DNA of 64,000 bases from Antedon bifida (Eukaryota > Echinodermata > Crinoidea > Comatulida > Antedonidae), in assembly GCA_963402885.1 (NCBI GenBank), contig OY727099.1, forward strand, positions 6,312,001 to 6,376,000, given 5' to 3'. Below are positions 23,711 through 35,478 of the stretch, piece by piece. Position 1 is the first letter of the stretch; every line of letters starts with the position of its first letter. Both the position numbers and the translations under genes were made by a program. The notes beneath the pieces are model-generated. The model was not told where the DNA came from and ran no database searches. It was given only the letters and a program-made list of their open reading frames with translations.

Positions 23711-24552
23711 AAAACCCGTTTCATATAAAACCTTTACAAACATGTAAAACACTGTTTTAAAATAAAATATTTTATTTTTTATTATCAAGGCACAAATGTA
23801 CTGATAAATTAAAAAACACAAAATAATTCCATTATCACATAAGTATTAAGGTTAAACTATCTACAAAAACATTTAATGATCTAAGGATAATATATGTAAA
23901 CATACATATTATTTATATACACTGTTTGGTTTTTACAGTAAGAACCCAAACACTTAAGTGTCCACTTAATAGGAGTGCCTACTTAATATGAGTGTCCCCT
24001 AAATAGAGTCTGGCCGTAGTGTACAACACTATTTCTCCTCATTCGTTTGACAGTATTCCCTGAATATGTGTCTCAAAGGAGAGACTCTACTACGCACAAT
24101 TTGAAGAATATACATTTAGGCCATCGACTATGTACTGTAATTCATTTTCCACTAAAATATAATATTCAACAACTATTTCAATTTTGATGTTTTAGTGTAT
24201 TTATGAATTCAAACAAAATAGACAGATATGTTCTGTTTTATTGTCTTCACTCCGATCATTAATCAGCCATAAAGCATCAATTTGATTTATAGTTATTATT
24301 ACTTGTAAAAAATAATATTATTGCCCTAAAAAATACGTCTCTTATGCGTCGTTGGTTAACAACAACTAGCAAAATAAGATTTTATGACTGCAAATATTTT
24401 GCCAATTTAGTGCTGTCAAAAGTAGCAATGCCAGGAGCATGCAAGTGCCCAAGTCCAGTTAGAACTAGTGTGCGTGTGTGTTGAGTATCTAAATTCCTAT
24501 CATACAGTTGAACCATAAAAGGGACGATTGTCTCTAACAGACACTCCCGTAA

Positions 24553-24684
24553 TTAAAGCTTGGTACCCACTAGAACGCAACGCAAGCGTGTTGACCAATG
24601 ACAAGCGACAGTTCGAATAATCCATCGCTTGTGATTGGTCAACTTACGTTGCGTTGTTGCGTCTCTAGTGGGAACCAAGCATTA
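24553..24684. mobile_element. Family A MITE, copy 7
   Basis: TTAAAGCTTGGTACCCACTAG and CTAGTGGGAACCAAGCATTA close on each other. The core is GACAAGCGACAGTTCGAATA...GATTGGTCAACTTAC. Confidence 0.85.
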
Positions 24685-24849
24685 GCGTACACATTTTGTT
24701 TTAAATACGTTAAATCATATTATACTGAACCAACTTATCTCAAACAATTAATAAAATACATTTCAGTGGCTGGAAAATGAGGTCACTTTTGTGGATACAG
24801 TATATCAAAATACTCGACCCCTATTTCCGATCATCTAGTAAGAAGACAC

Positions 24850-25290
24850 ATTCTTGAACTGTCATGAGCCAATTCAAATTTGATTAATTGTCTGCGGGTG
24901 TTATCTAATTATTTTATGCATGTAAATATCCTTGACACTACTTGGTCAGTACAAAATTACATAAGACTGGAAGACGTGCCCTTTAAAATAGATTGTTAAT
25001 GCCCACAACAATCATATATTCATCGTCAGCATAAATGTATCTGCGGATTGGATGCGGATCATTGTTAATTTCCTACACTTGAACTATCATGGTACAATTC
25101 AAATTTGATTAATTATTTGTCTTCGTGTGTTATGTAATTATTTTAGGCATGTAAATATCCTTGTACTACTTGGTCAGTACAAAATTGCATAAGTAATATT
25201 TCCCTATTATACTGGAAGACGTGCCCTTTAAAATAGATTGTTATACAATTACAACAATCAATTCATCGTCAGCATAAATGTAAAATTAGT
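24850..25290. repeat. About 220-bp direct duplication downstream of SLC22-like gene A
   Basis: The order TTGAACTGTCATG, CAATTCAAATTTGATTAATT, GCATGTAAATATCCTTG, CTACTTGGTCAGTACAAAAT, CTGGAAGACGTGCCCTTTAA and CATCGTCAGCATAAATGTA appears at 24853-25040 and again at 25076-25282. It lies within about 450 bp downstream of the stop codon and may fall in the 3' UTR of gene A. Confidence 0.8.
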
Positions 25291-25301
25291 AACTTGATGT
25301 T

Positions 25302-28300
25302 TTATGACCTTTCAACTGCAGAATACTCTTCTTTGGTTTTCTCGTGTTCTTTCCTAGATTAAGAAAAACATTAAATACAATTTATAACTAAAATTATAAT
25401 ATGATGCATCAAAATGTGCCTTGACCTATGTTGATACATGGAAATGTCAACACTTATCTTGTAATAATGTACAACATACAACGTAGAAGTTAATAAGGTT
25501 TTGGCAAATAGTAATTGCACAGTGCATGATGGGAAGGGTTTGGGAGCAAACGTCACGACGCGTACGCACAAAAAACAAATCACGTACGTAAGCGTCGTGA
25601 CGTTTACTCTCAAACCCTTTCTACCATGCGTCTGGTGCGCTATTTGCGATAAACCTTATTAGGAATTGGCGATCCTGAATATGAAAGCGCGCGCGCGCTA
25701 TTTGCGATAATGAAAGGAAAACAACATCGCATACTTACAATCCAATTTCCTTTCCTTCTTGCATTGTTTCTGGTAATTTCTTACCCATAGTTTCCGGTAA
25801 AAGTAAACACAGCAATCCACCACTCAGAGACATAGAACTAAATAGCACCAGGGGTAGTGGCTCCCACCACTGTTTCATGTACAGTGCAAATGGTGATACT
25901 ATGCTACCCAAACGACCGGACATTGATGCTAGCCCCATACCCGCGCTCCTGAAATGAATTTAATTTTTAATATAAATTTCACCTGAATATTTATTAAACA
26001 ATTATTTTTTCATTTTCTTGTATGAGAAGAGTTTTGATGCCAATATTAAACAGTGAATATGATGTTATGATACCACCGTCGTCCTTTGTAGCAGATCCCT
26101 AGAGCAGCTAATACGAAAACCCCCTTCTTTATAATCCGATATTTTTACCATAATATAATCTGCCAAATGTACGCACAATATTTTGGATGTCAGATATTAA
26201 TTATTACCCTTGAATTATTATATAGTGTCATTACGTATACTGCATATTTTATATATACACTTTCGCCCCTCCATCCCCTCCCTCCTGGTCCCATGTGATC
26301 TTTCTGGACCCAGCAATGGTCAAGGTTAGGCCTGCACATTTTATATGAAATTTAATGTTTACCTGACTGGTGTGGGAAATAGTTCAGCTGAGTAAATATA
26401 CACAATGCCAAACGCCGATGTAAGTCCGAACTTTCCAATCATTGCTACAATCAGACGAATTGGACCAGGCTCTGATAATAAATAATAATAATTTTGTGAT
26501 TATACACTTATAATATAAGTTAAGCGTTAAGAAACTATGCGAAAGACGTACTGTACAGACTGTATAGAATCATATTTCGGCTTATAGGCCTATAGGCTAA
26601 AGTATAGATAACCGATTTTGAATATGCTTTAGTGACAATATTTGTAATATAACAAATCAATAGGGGTGAAGCATACGGTTTTCGACTGGTCACTCGCAGA
26701 CACCTCGCAGTGAACTACTTCCACTGCTCGCATCATGGAGAAAATACTATTTCCTCCATGCTCACATATAAACAGTGAGGTATTTAATAAGGAGAAGGTC
26801 TAATTATCTGCTCAAAACAGTCCAGTTGAATACGCCTATGATATATCGGGACGATAACTTGAAAATAGTAAACGTTGTTAATATACTTGGCAAATGCTTT
26901 TAAGTATTTTGCCAAGTACTGTAGGCCTATGACTCACCAAAGAAAATGGTTAAAAAGCAAGCTACCCCTCCGGTTATCATGACTATAGACAAAATGATTC
27001 GTCTACCAAAATAGTCAATGGCTAGAATACTAATGATGTAGGCAGGGATTTCTATTAATCCAGACAGCATAAATGCGATGTAAGGATCTATACCAAGATC
27101 TGATGTGCTCAGTGATAATCCATAGTAAACCATTACGATAACCAACCTAGTATGTAAGATTGAAAGCTTATTTTAATATTTTTTATAAACAAACAATGTG
27201 ATGTACTGTGAATAGGGCAATCTAACAACAGCAATGCTGAGCCCGGAGATCTAAGAGTTACTGTTTATCTGTGGCTGCGACACGATCAGTTCCACGCCAC
27301 AGACACGTTGCGCGCCGCGGATAATTATGTACATAGTACAGAGGCGGATTACAATATAAAGACTTTATCTTAGGCTTAGATATAAGCCCTAAGCCCCTCG
27401 CGAAAGTCTTAGCTAAGCGTCCCAGCAAAGTCGATTGCAATATCTTAACTGAGACTTTATTAGTAAAGAATTTCAAACAATCAAATTGGCCTTTATACCA
27501 CCCTATTTCAAGACAAGGACAAAAATCTACGACAAACCAATGTAACCAGCAGTTTATCATTCATCGGAAATTGATTATTCGGATTTTAAAAAGATTACAA
27601 AAAACTGCTCACCAGTTGTACATTATATTCAGCGTTCTAGTTATAAGTACTCTGGTTTTGAATAAGTCTAGAAATGTGTGTTTCTTCATGTTAACATCTT
27701 GGTTCTAGAATGAAGTAAAATACTGTAAAACAATACCGTAATTATCGTGGTTATATACAGTAAAATCCTTCCGTTTTGGACATCCCTATAGTATTATTAC
27801 GGCGGCCGGGGAACCTTTTCCGTGAAACGAACGAGGAGAAATCCAGAGGACACCGCCCCTAAAGCTTGGTTCCCACTAGGACGCAACGTAAGGACGTAGC
27901 GCAACGCAAAGTGTTTGAAAAATCACAAGCGATAGATTATTCGAACGATCGCGTGTGATTGGTCAACTCGCTTGTGTTGCGTCTACGTCCTTGCGTTGCG
28001 TCCTAGTGGGAACCAAGCTTAAGCGACACTGGGTCCCAGAGGACACTGACCCTATTAAGAAGACACTAGGTCCAAAACGTGTCATCTTATTACGGTTTCT
28101 ACTGTATCCATTTAATGGATAATTATCAATGTTAATCGTGTAATGTAAATACAGTCTAATTGTTCTGTCAATGCACTGTTATACGGATATTCGACAATTA
28201 TTCTGTTAAATTTAACAAACTGATTTTAATGTTGTATTCCGGCTGTTTTGATTGATCAATTTCCGCCACTGTCAACAAATGTACTTAATGCACATTCAGA

Positions 28301-31300
28301 TGTAATAGTAGGCATACATTTTATACGAATTAGTAGACCTTGACTTTTTTTCTAACCTTCTCAGAAAATGGATGTTCAGAAATGGTGACATTGTTAACTT
28401 TAGCAGTCTTTTGTATAATTGCTTCTGCCTTCTCCGTAGCGCCTTGTGAAAGTAGCCATCTGACAGACTCGGGAAGAAACCTATGTCATGAACAATCGGT
28501 CATTAAAGCTTGGTTTCCACTAGGACGCAACGCAAGGACGTAAACGCAACGCAAGCGTGTTGACCAATGACAAGCGATAGTTCGAATAATCCATCGCTTG
28601 TGATTGGTCAACCCACTTAGGTTGCGTCTACGTCCTTGCGTTGCGTCCTAGTAAGTGGGAACCAAGCTTAAAGTTCAACTCGTGAGAGATGGTCAATTTG
28701 ACCAACTATTTCGTATCACTGGAAGGCAAAAGCATGCAATAATAATAATTATAAAAGATGATATTAATGTGAATATTAATTAATAATATCCTGGATTTAT
28801 ATAGCGCCTAATGTTGTGAAACCTCAAAAACTAACACGACAAAAGGGATTCCAACCATGGCAACAAAAAGAAAAAAAAAAGTGATGTTTACGCCACAAAG
28901 GAGAAAAAAATAGCATGTAATAATTATAATAAAATTAGTCATTAATTAAATTGTTCCAAACCAGAAATTTAAAGATTAAAAAAGTGTGTAATTACGGCAC
29001 ATAAAGAAGTCCGACCACCGTTGGAATAGACAATACTATTTGAAGTTTTCTCCAGTCGCGAATAAAGTAGGCCAGAAGAGCCATTAACACTATTCCAACT
29101 GCCCAGTAAACCTGTATCATAGTTCCAGTGATAGTCCTCCACTTTAACCCAACGAGTTCAGTTGCTGAAAATAAACACGTCAGTAAATTTCATTAAACCA
29201 CTGTATCACTCACAAAACAACCGAACTACAATTTAAAGGGCCCCGTTCAGGCTTGTTATTACTATTTTTGTTGGTAGGCCCCAAATGACACAAAACACTT
29301 TCTCCCAGATTGGCCCTGGGACACCGGGTAAATTGCTCTCTTCTTGGACACAGTTATCGCTAACTATCGAGTCAAATGGCCGAGCGGTTATGACAGGGGC
29401 GCCGTTTACCGTACCTGAAGAGCCAACAATACCGCCATGGGTTCGAGGCCAAATCGCTCATAGTTCTGATGGTGGAACAAGTCTTCTTGGATAAGGACTA
29501 TAAACAGTAGGTCCAGTATACACAGTTATAACCCGTGTATACTTTAAAGAACCCAGTTCATCATTCGATACGAGAGGGGGTTACCCCGGCGAACTGCTTC
29601 ACAAAATAGCCCCTGTTCAGGGGGATACCACCATCTTATAGTACAGTGATTTATTTACTATTGGCAATCCTTGGCCACGTGCCTAAAGACATAAAATAAA
29701 ATAAATAAAAAAAAAAAAACTCTGGTGGGTAGGAACCAACTTACCCTGAACTTTATAAGAAATAACAAACAATGAAAAAGAAGTTAAACGTACCTATGAT
29801 AAAAGCCACTAAAAATATACCAATAGATGCAGCTGCAACAACAAATCGTAGAATACAGTAAGCGGCAAAACTTTGGACGAACGCGGTGACCAACCCCAGT
29901 GAGCACTGGATGGCGATACAAATAAGCAGAGTTGGTTTACGACCAATCCTAACAACAAAGATATTTAAAAGTTTGGTTAGAATTTTGGCATCTTTTCTCA
30001 CATTGTTACCAGTATTCGGCGGTTCTGCCTTCAGTGTGTGACTTTGGATTTAAAATGTAATGCCCGGATGTGTAAATATAACATATTTTAATCAAGTAAT
30101 TAGTTTTCATTTCGTTTCGCTGACGTCATCTTTGCCTTGTTCTTTCGTATCGAATTATGTATTTAACATGAATATTTTACAATACATAGAGTTTCTTTAG
30201 GATGTCGTATAGTTATATTATACTTGTTGTATTTCTTTCTTTTTTTATTTCATACGCATCCAACAGCGAGCACAGACTCGCCAATTACAGGATGGATAAA
30301 ATATTTAAAAATGTATCGTGCTTATAAACTAAGTCTCATTGAGGCTTAGGAAGTGGAGTTGAAAGAGTCGTGAATTACAACCCTGGCACAGGTCAGGATT
30401 GAACACTGGACCTTGGGATCCAGCAACACCAGCAATTATTTTTGCTATTTGAATTTATTTAACATGTTTGATTTTACAATACATAGCGTTTCTTTATCAT
30501 TTTGTATACTTCCATTACGGTATTTCTTTTCTATGTTATAACACCTACAACTCACCAGTCTGCCAAGGAACCGAATACAATGGATCCAATCAGTACACCA
30601 GCAAAATAAATCGACTGGGCTAGTGCAACCTTTGCGTCCTTGTTGCAAACCAACTCAAACTAGGAAATAATAAAAAAAAAGAAATAATCAGTCATACTTT
30701 TTAGAAAATAAAAAAAAATCAAGGAGTTCAAGGATAATTCTGCAGGAGAGTTCAATATAAATCAATCTCTCTTTCTCTCTCTCCCCCGGGAGAATGTGGG
30801 TGTCTTAACAAGAAGGGGAAATGGTGTTTGCTTCAATTGCTTGCAATGTGTACAGTCATCGAATCATAGAAACAAGAGGTCAATGTACACAGACGAGCGG
30901 TGATGTGTCCAAATATGGTAGTGATATACCCAAATATGGTAGTGATATGACATCACCATGTCCATATATGGGCACATCACATTTTGTTTTTCACATAAAG
31001 TCTGATTGATAGTGTAGATAGAACTTCACGAACATTTTCACAAAACGCGGAGCGGTTGAGTGGAAACCTGTTCAGGATAGATACATGTAAAGTTCTCGAG
31101 ACGTGGGATAAGCCAGCGGGTTTCCGCTTACCGTTCGTTACCGCTCATGTGTAAAATTCCATAAAGGTATTCGGGACTCCACAAAAATGTACGGTACACT
31201 TAATCTGGGGTTTCCTTGAAGGGGTTAACAGTAGTGTTAAACATGTATTTCCCCTCGTTCGTTATACGGGAAAGTGTCTCTTTGATATTTAAAAAATAAT

Positions 31301-31986
31301 TTATTTCCCAAGAAATGCAAATTGTTAACAGACAGCAGAAGAAGATTACCGCCTTTAAGCATAGCTTTTTTTTGGGTAAAAGCAACATATCTTCTTATTA
31401 AAATGTTAAAAAGATCTTGGCTTAAAAGCTTTGCTCATTTTTAGTTCCCTTTTCCATAACTTTTTGATGACATATTTGTACATCTTAGTTTTATGGAATA
31501 AATTGATTTTGATTGATTGATTGATAATAAATATCAGAAACATGTAAAATAAATAATTTGAATTAGTTATAGATTTTACTTAATTTCAAAATAGAGAATC
31601 CAACTCACATCTTCTTGAATGGTTCTCGTGTATTGGGAATGGTCAAATGTATAGCCATTGAAACATTCCGTCATGTCTGTTACATTATCATCATTACTCA
31701 AACCGACCGTCATTCTGCATTGTTTCTCATTCAGTGTCGTCGCCTCATCGTCTGCTGCTGGTCTACCCCAGTAAACGTCATCACAAGAATCGTATCCAAA
31801 CTCACTGCAATCTAGCTGCGTGGTATTAGACGGTACTGTGCACCAATGGTCAGCATTACCGGCTAGAAACACCTGTGCCAGGTGGTGGAACGCCACAGAC
31901 AACGTCAGCATACAATACCAGTGGTAGACCCTGCGTTGATACGGACCGAATTCGCCCAATCTTGATAGGATCTGGTCCAGTTCCAT
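25302..31986 (-). CDS. SLC22-like organic ion transporter A, complete, 10 exons
   Basis: 533-residue MFS protein of the SLC22 (OCT/OCTN/OAT) family, expected to be a 12-TM plasma-membrane carrier. Exons in coding order: 31609-31986, 30556-30659, 29794-29948, 28996-29164, 28357-28480, 27613-27704, 26938-27146, 26363-26471, 25739-25948, 25302-25353; total 1602 nt. Start ATG at 31984-31986. Landmarks: a Cys-rich ectodomain after TM1 (HWC...TQLDC), GSLADWIGRK (MFS loop motif), LPESVRWLLS (residues 271-280), YIYSAELFPTPVRSAGMG in the TM10-TM11 region, R459 in ASMSGRLGS, and LLLPETMGKKLPETM. R459 aligns with the OAT/OCTN arginine rather than the OCT aspartate. Exon 5 uses a weak donor GTTAGA, supported by frame. 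It is the most divergent member of the array. Exon 1 has an inverted pseudo-copy at 21229. Substrate unknown. Confidence 0.87.
25491..25661. mobile_element. 171-bp palindromic MITE in intron 9 of SLC22-like gene A
   Basis: TAATAAGGTTTTGGCAAATAG opens and CTATTTGCGATAAACCTTATTA closes as imperfect inverses. Inner arms (GGGTTTGGGAGCAAACGTCACGACG and CGTCGTGACGTTTACTCTCAAACCC) flank a short ACAAAAAACAAATC loop. I see no second copy in the window. Confidence 0.8.
27216..27360. mobile_element. Family C MITE, left part
   Basis: GGCAATCTAACAACAGCAATG, CTGTGGCTGCGACACGATCAG and GGATAATTATGTACATAGTAC follow the complete copy at 35263. The right terminus is lost. It lies in intron 6 of SLC22-like gene A. 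Confidence 0.65.
27860..28022. mobile_element. Family A MITE, copy 8 (near full length)
   Basis: TAAAGCTTGGTTCCCACTAGG and CCTAGTGGGAACCAAGCTTAA are inverse ends. The inner arms ACGCAACGTAAGGACGTAG and CTACGTCCTTGCGTTGCGT are also inverse. It lies in intron 5 of SLC22-like gene A. Confidence 0.9.
28503..28672. mobile_element. Family A MITE, copy 9 (near full length)
   Basis: TTAAAGCTTGGTTTCCACTAGG and GTAAGTGGGAACCAAGCTTAAA bound it; an extra GTAA sits in the right end. It lies in intron 4 of SLC22-like gene A, one exon away from copy 8. Confidence 0.9.
29368..29600 (+). mobile_element. tRNA-Ser/Leu-like SINE, family S3, in intron 3 of SLC22-like gene A
   Basis: AAATGGCCGAGCGGTTATGAC resembles a class II tRNA A box and GGGTTCGAGGC the B box, 60-70 bp apart. 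The body GATAAGGACTATAAACAGTAGG and GTATACTTTAAAGAACCC is shared with the fragments at 4650 and 11585. It is not a functional tRNA: the acceptor stem does not pair. Confidence 0.65.
30240..30425 (-). mobile_element. SINE family S2 in intron 2 of SLC22-like gene A
   Basis: In reverse it reads TTCAATCCTGACCTGTGCCAGG, TTGTAATTCACGACTC, CCACTTCCTAAGCCTCAATG and a tail ending GGCGAGTCTGTGCTCGCTGTTG. This matches the segment after the B box of the copy at 63640. The A-box half is degraded. Confidence 0.6.
30895..31025. mobile_element. Family B MITE, copy 1, in intron 1 of SLC22-like gene A
   Basis: GTGATGTGTCCAAATATGGTAG and ATATGGGCACATCACATTTTG are inverted about a duplicated ATGGTAGTGATAT core. 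The right end GATAGTGTAGATAGAACTTC is a variant of the family terminus. Confidence 0.75.
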
Positions 31987-32079
31987 AGTAAGTTGCTGAA
32001 ATGAACAATTAATTATACACTATCTATAGGTCCGTTCATGCTTAGTTATTTATCCGTATAAGTTGGTTCATACCCACTA

Positions 32080-32246
32080 AAGCTCTATCTACACTTATCA
32101 AACTCGTTTGACAAAAAAGTGTGATGTGCCCAAATAAGGTAGTGATAACCTTAAATATGGTAGTGATATGACATCATCATGTCCATATTTGGGCACATCA
32201 CATTTTTTTGTCACATAAAGTTTAATAGTGTAGACAAATTTAAAGC
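32080..32246. mobile_element. Family B MITE, copy 2
   Basis: AAAGCTCTATCTACACTTATC opens and AGTTTAATAGTGTAGACAAAT closes. The core has AAGTGTGATGTGCCCAAATA and ATTTGGGCACATCACATTTT as inverses. Confidence 0.85.
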
Positions 32247-32934
32247 GAAACGTTCTTATCCAGGTAAATAGCTAAATCCTGAATGGTCCCTATCGTATTG
32301 TATTATAAATTAGTGTGAATAGACATATGTGGTATGACAGTTATGGTGACAAATTTAAGGTTTTAGCTGTTTATTCAACTTCTGTTTTACAATACTGTTG
32401 TCTAACCTTTTTTTGTAACCGTTGATGTTTACGAAAAAAAAAATAAAACGATAGCACATTTTTTTTCTATCATGCCACGTGTTAGTTAAGACAAATGTTT
32501 CATTTTTGAAAATACCAATGCAACCCAGAAAAGCGATTATTGCGTTTTTTAACAATACCCTGTAGAACCGTTTTATCTATATCTATAACAGTTACTAATA
32601 ACTACACCCATTAAATTATATTATCAATATGCCTAGGAAAATACTATACCTAGCTATGTTTGTTTTAAACAGACCCTTCAGTACAGTTTACCAATAAGGA
32701 TAAGTAGGGGTCCTACAGGTCAATTGGAATACAAAATAGTGTACCATGGCCTTGTCATGTACGGTCTCAAGTACAGGCTTATATTGTCCATTTCCAAACA
32801 CTTGTCGGCATGGTAAACAAACACATAAAACGATTTTCTTTTGGCGGATATGGCGTCCCGTAATTGACAGTGCAGCTTGAATATTTACTACCCGTTCCTG
32901 GAATTGTCTTAGAACTAATGCTGGACAAAATAAA

Positions 32935-33185
32935 GCTCACAAGCAATGGATTATTGGAACAGTCGCTTGTCATTGGTCAACTCCTTGCTTTGCGTCTACG
33001 TCCTTGCGTTGCGTTGCGTCCTAGTGGGAACTTCGACGCAACAACGAAGGACGTAAGCGCACGTCGACGTAATTAATTTGCCCAATCATGATAGAAGAAT
33101 AAACCAAACAATCGCATGTGATTTGTCAACTCACTTGAGTTGCGATTGCGACGTTTCGCTGCATCCAAGTGAGAACCGAGCAATA
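32935..33185. mobile_element. Two abutting partial family A MITEs
   Basis: The first piece (to about 33032) is a right half ending GTCCTAGTGGGAAC. The second starts TTCGACGCAACAACGAAGG and ends CAAGTGAGAACCGAGCAATA. This suggests a tandem or nested insertion. Confidence 0.7.
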
Positions 33186-33281
33186 GCAGTAGTAGGCCTA
33201 CTGTTAATTTGTCTTTTGGGACAGCCTGGGAGGTAGACCTAAATGTCTGCAATCATACCTAAGTAGTAGTAGGTAGCACTT

Positions 33282-34613
33282 CTGCCCTGTCATGAAAGAA
33301 CGACTCAACTGACACATTTTTCAAAAATCACTTTTTTAGCTTTTTGGGCTATTTAGGGAATAATACACCTTGTGGTATATTCAGATATTCAAAATTTTCA
33401 CTAGAAATATGAAATTTAAAATTCAAAATACCACTCAATTGCAAGTGTGTGTTACTATTGTCATCAAAGACTAACTCAACTGCAAATGTCATGAAAGACT
33501 CACTCAATTGACATATTAACACCTATTATATCATAGGAAACCCATTCAAGTGCACAACAATGGTGTTTACTGCACAGCAAGCTGTGTACTCAAATGTTGT
33601 TTTAAACATTAAATAATTTGGTACTGCCCTACTAATAATTGTCAATAATTATTTTATTCAATACTTACTTAAATTTGTTTAGTTATTATTAGAGTATTAA
33701 TTATATTTCTCGAATATTCAGAATTAAATACCCCAGAGAGACTACTGTATGTGAACACCATTTTGCTATTATTGAATATTCTCCCTCTTAAATTATTACT
33801 TAAAACTAAAAATTAAAAATACAAGAAACATGAAAAACAATATTTTAAACTTATTTTTAGATACAAATATATGTACACACTAAATATATACAGAAAAGTG
33901 GGAAATTTGATTGCAGCAATATAACGACGGTACTGTAGTGTCCAGACAAAAATAATTAAAAAAATGAATGAATTAAATATCATGCCTTAAAAGGTGTCAT
34001 TATTTTGAATAACATATATTCTTCTTCATTTTCCTCTAATGAAATAATATCACATATAAATTCATTCTTTATAAGCAAAAACCCCAATTAGTCTTAGGCT
34101 TAGCTTATACCAAGCCAAAAAACGCACAGGCAGACAATGGGCTTTGGGTGCCTTATATGACGTAGACAAAATTGGCCTAGGAACATAAATCATTTAAAAA
34201 ATCACTATATAACTAAGTATTATATGAACTAAAGTCTTATTATCAAATTATTAAATAATATAAAATGTTTTTTATATATTTTTACGTTAAATTAGTACTT
34301 TCTTGAAAACACATTTTGTAGTTGAGTTGATTCTTTCATGACAAATGCAGTTGAGTCAGTCTTTCGTGATTTTCTTGTGTATATTGAACAAGAATGTTAT
34401 GAAAAAACAGTAAAATTGACATATCTAAAATTAGAGTCAGTAAATTTAATAAAACTTTCTACACAATAAAGAGTACTTATATGTACTACTAAAAGGTGTG
34501 AAAATCAAAATAATATTATCTACACATAAGAAGGGCTAAAACAATAACACGTTTTGTTGATTATCTCAAAACTTTGGTTTATGCAGTTGAGTCGTTCTTT
34601 CATGACGGGGCAG
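33282..34613. mobile_element. 1.33-kb non-autonomous DNA transposon with 30-bp TIRs and subterminal repeats
   Basis: CTGCCCTGTCATGAAAGAAC GACTCAACTG at 33282 is repeated inverted at the right end as CAGTTGAGTC GTTCTTTCATGACGGGGCAG (ending at 34613). Inside, motifs of the type CTCAACTGCAAATGTCATG recur near 33470-33510 and inverted near 34320-34370. Such subterminal repeats are typical of transposase-binding sites. The interior is AT-rich and has no ORF of useful length. Target-site duplication is not clear. Confidence 0.75.
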
Positions 34614-35262
34614 TATTGTTCTAGAACCGTTTTACTCAACAATATACAGGTCACTGGAGGAGAAAATATGGGTGATAAAAAAAAGTATGCTAGTTATTCT
34701 AGGTCAGTTATAGTTGTCATTCTTGCCACGTGATACATAGGTGATGGACGTTATACTTGATTACAGTATCCAAATATACTGTTAATAATTCTGAAATTTT
34801 TGTCGAATAAATTGGTTTAAAATACGCAGCTATAATTTTAAGACATATATGCTAATTGATATAATTTACCCTCGTATATATTACAGAAATACCTTAATAC
34901 ATTTTAAAAGGAGGTCAACACAAATTGGTATGAAGTGATTCATAAATACAACGCTTTAATCTTGTAATGTATGCACAAACTAAATACCGGTACCATTGTT
35001 AATACGATTGTACAAGCGTAACTAATTCAATCTTCATTCAATGTAGGCGCTATGTAATACAATACAGTATAAATAACTATTATTATCATTTTAGCTACAG
35101 GTCTGTCTAATATAACGAACATTTTAGATTAAGCAAAACAAAACTTTCGAGTTGCGAACAAGAGTTCGGTAGGTTTTGCGACTAGCGTAAGCCACGCCAT
35201 TCGTACGTCTGAACGTGACCTAACTTTGTATTATCATCACAGTAAATTGGTAATAATTGTAC

Positions 35263-35478
35263 CAAGGCAATCTAACAACAGGATGCTGACCTCTGGTGAT
35301 CAAAGGGTTTACCTGTGGCTGCGACACGATCAGCACGTCCCTTAACAGACAAGCGCTGCGGAGAATAATGTACAGTACAGTACAGTTGATATTTGTCGCA
35401 ACCAGACAGCAGTTAGACATAAGATCAAATGACTGTTACGAGTTCCTATCTTGGCAAGGCTGTATTTAGATTGCCTTG
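35263..35478. mobile_element. Family C MITE, complete copy (216 bp)
   Basis: CAAGGCAATCTAA at 35263 is perfectly inverted as TTAGATTGCCTTG ending at 35478. The body contains GTGGCTGCGACACGATCAGC and GATATTTGTCGCAACCAGAC, which are themselves inverted relatives. Confidence 0.85.

Larger units (their letters stand above)
19554..25301. other. Intergenic region between the SLC16-like pair and the SLC22-like array (5.7 kb)
   Basis: Contains the inverted SLC22 exon-1 pseudo-copy (21229), a minisatellite (21700), a SINE tail (23590), a family A MITE (24553) and a 220-bp direct duplication (24850). The stretches 19560-21190 and 22560-23580 are AT-rich and show no feature I can support. 23700-24540 is likewise plain apart from AT-rich runs. 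Confidence 0.6.

Noticed and set aside
29375..29465. tRNA-Ser or tRNA-Leu gene
   Set aside because: Only the internal promoter boxes match; stems fail and related fragments exist at 4650 and 11585, so it is a SINE.
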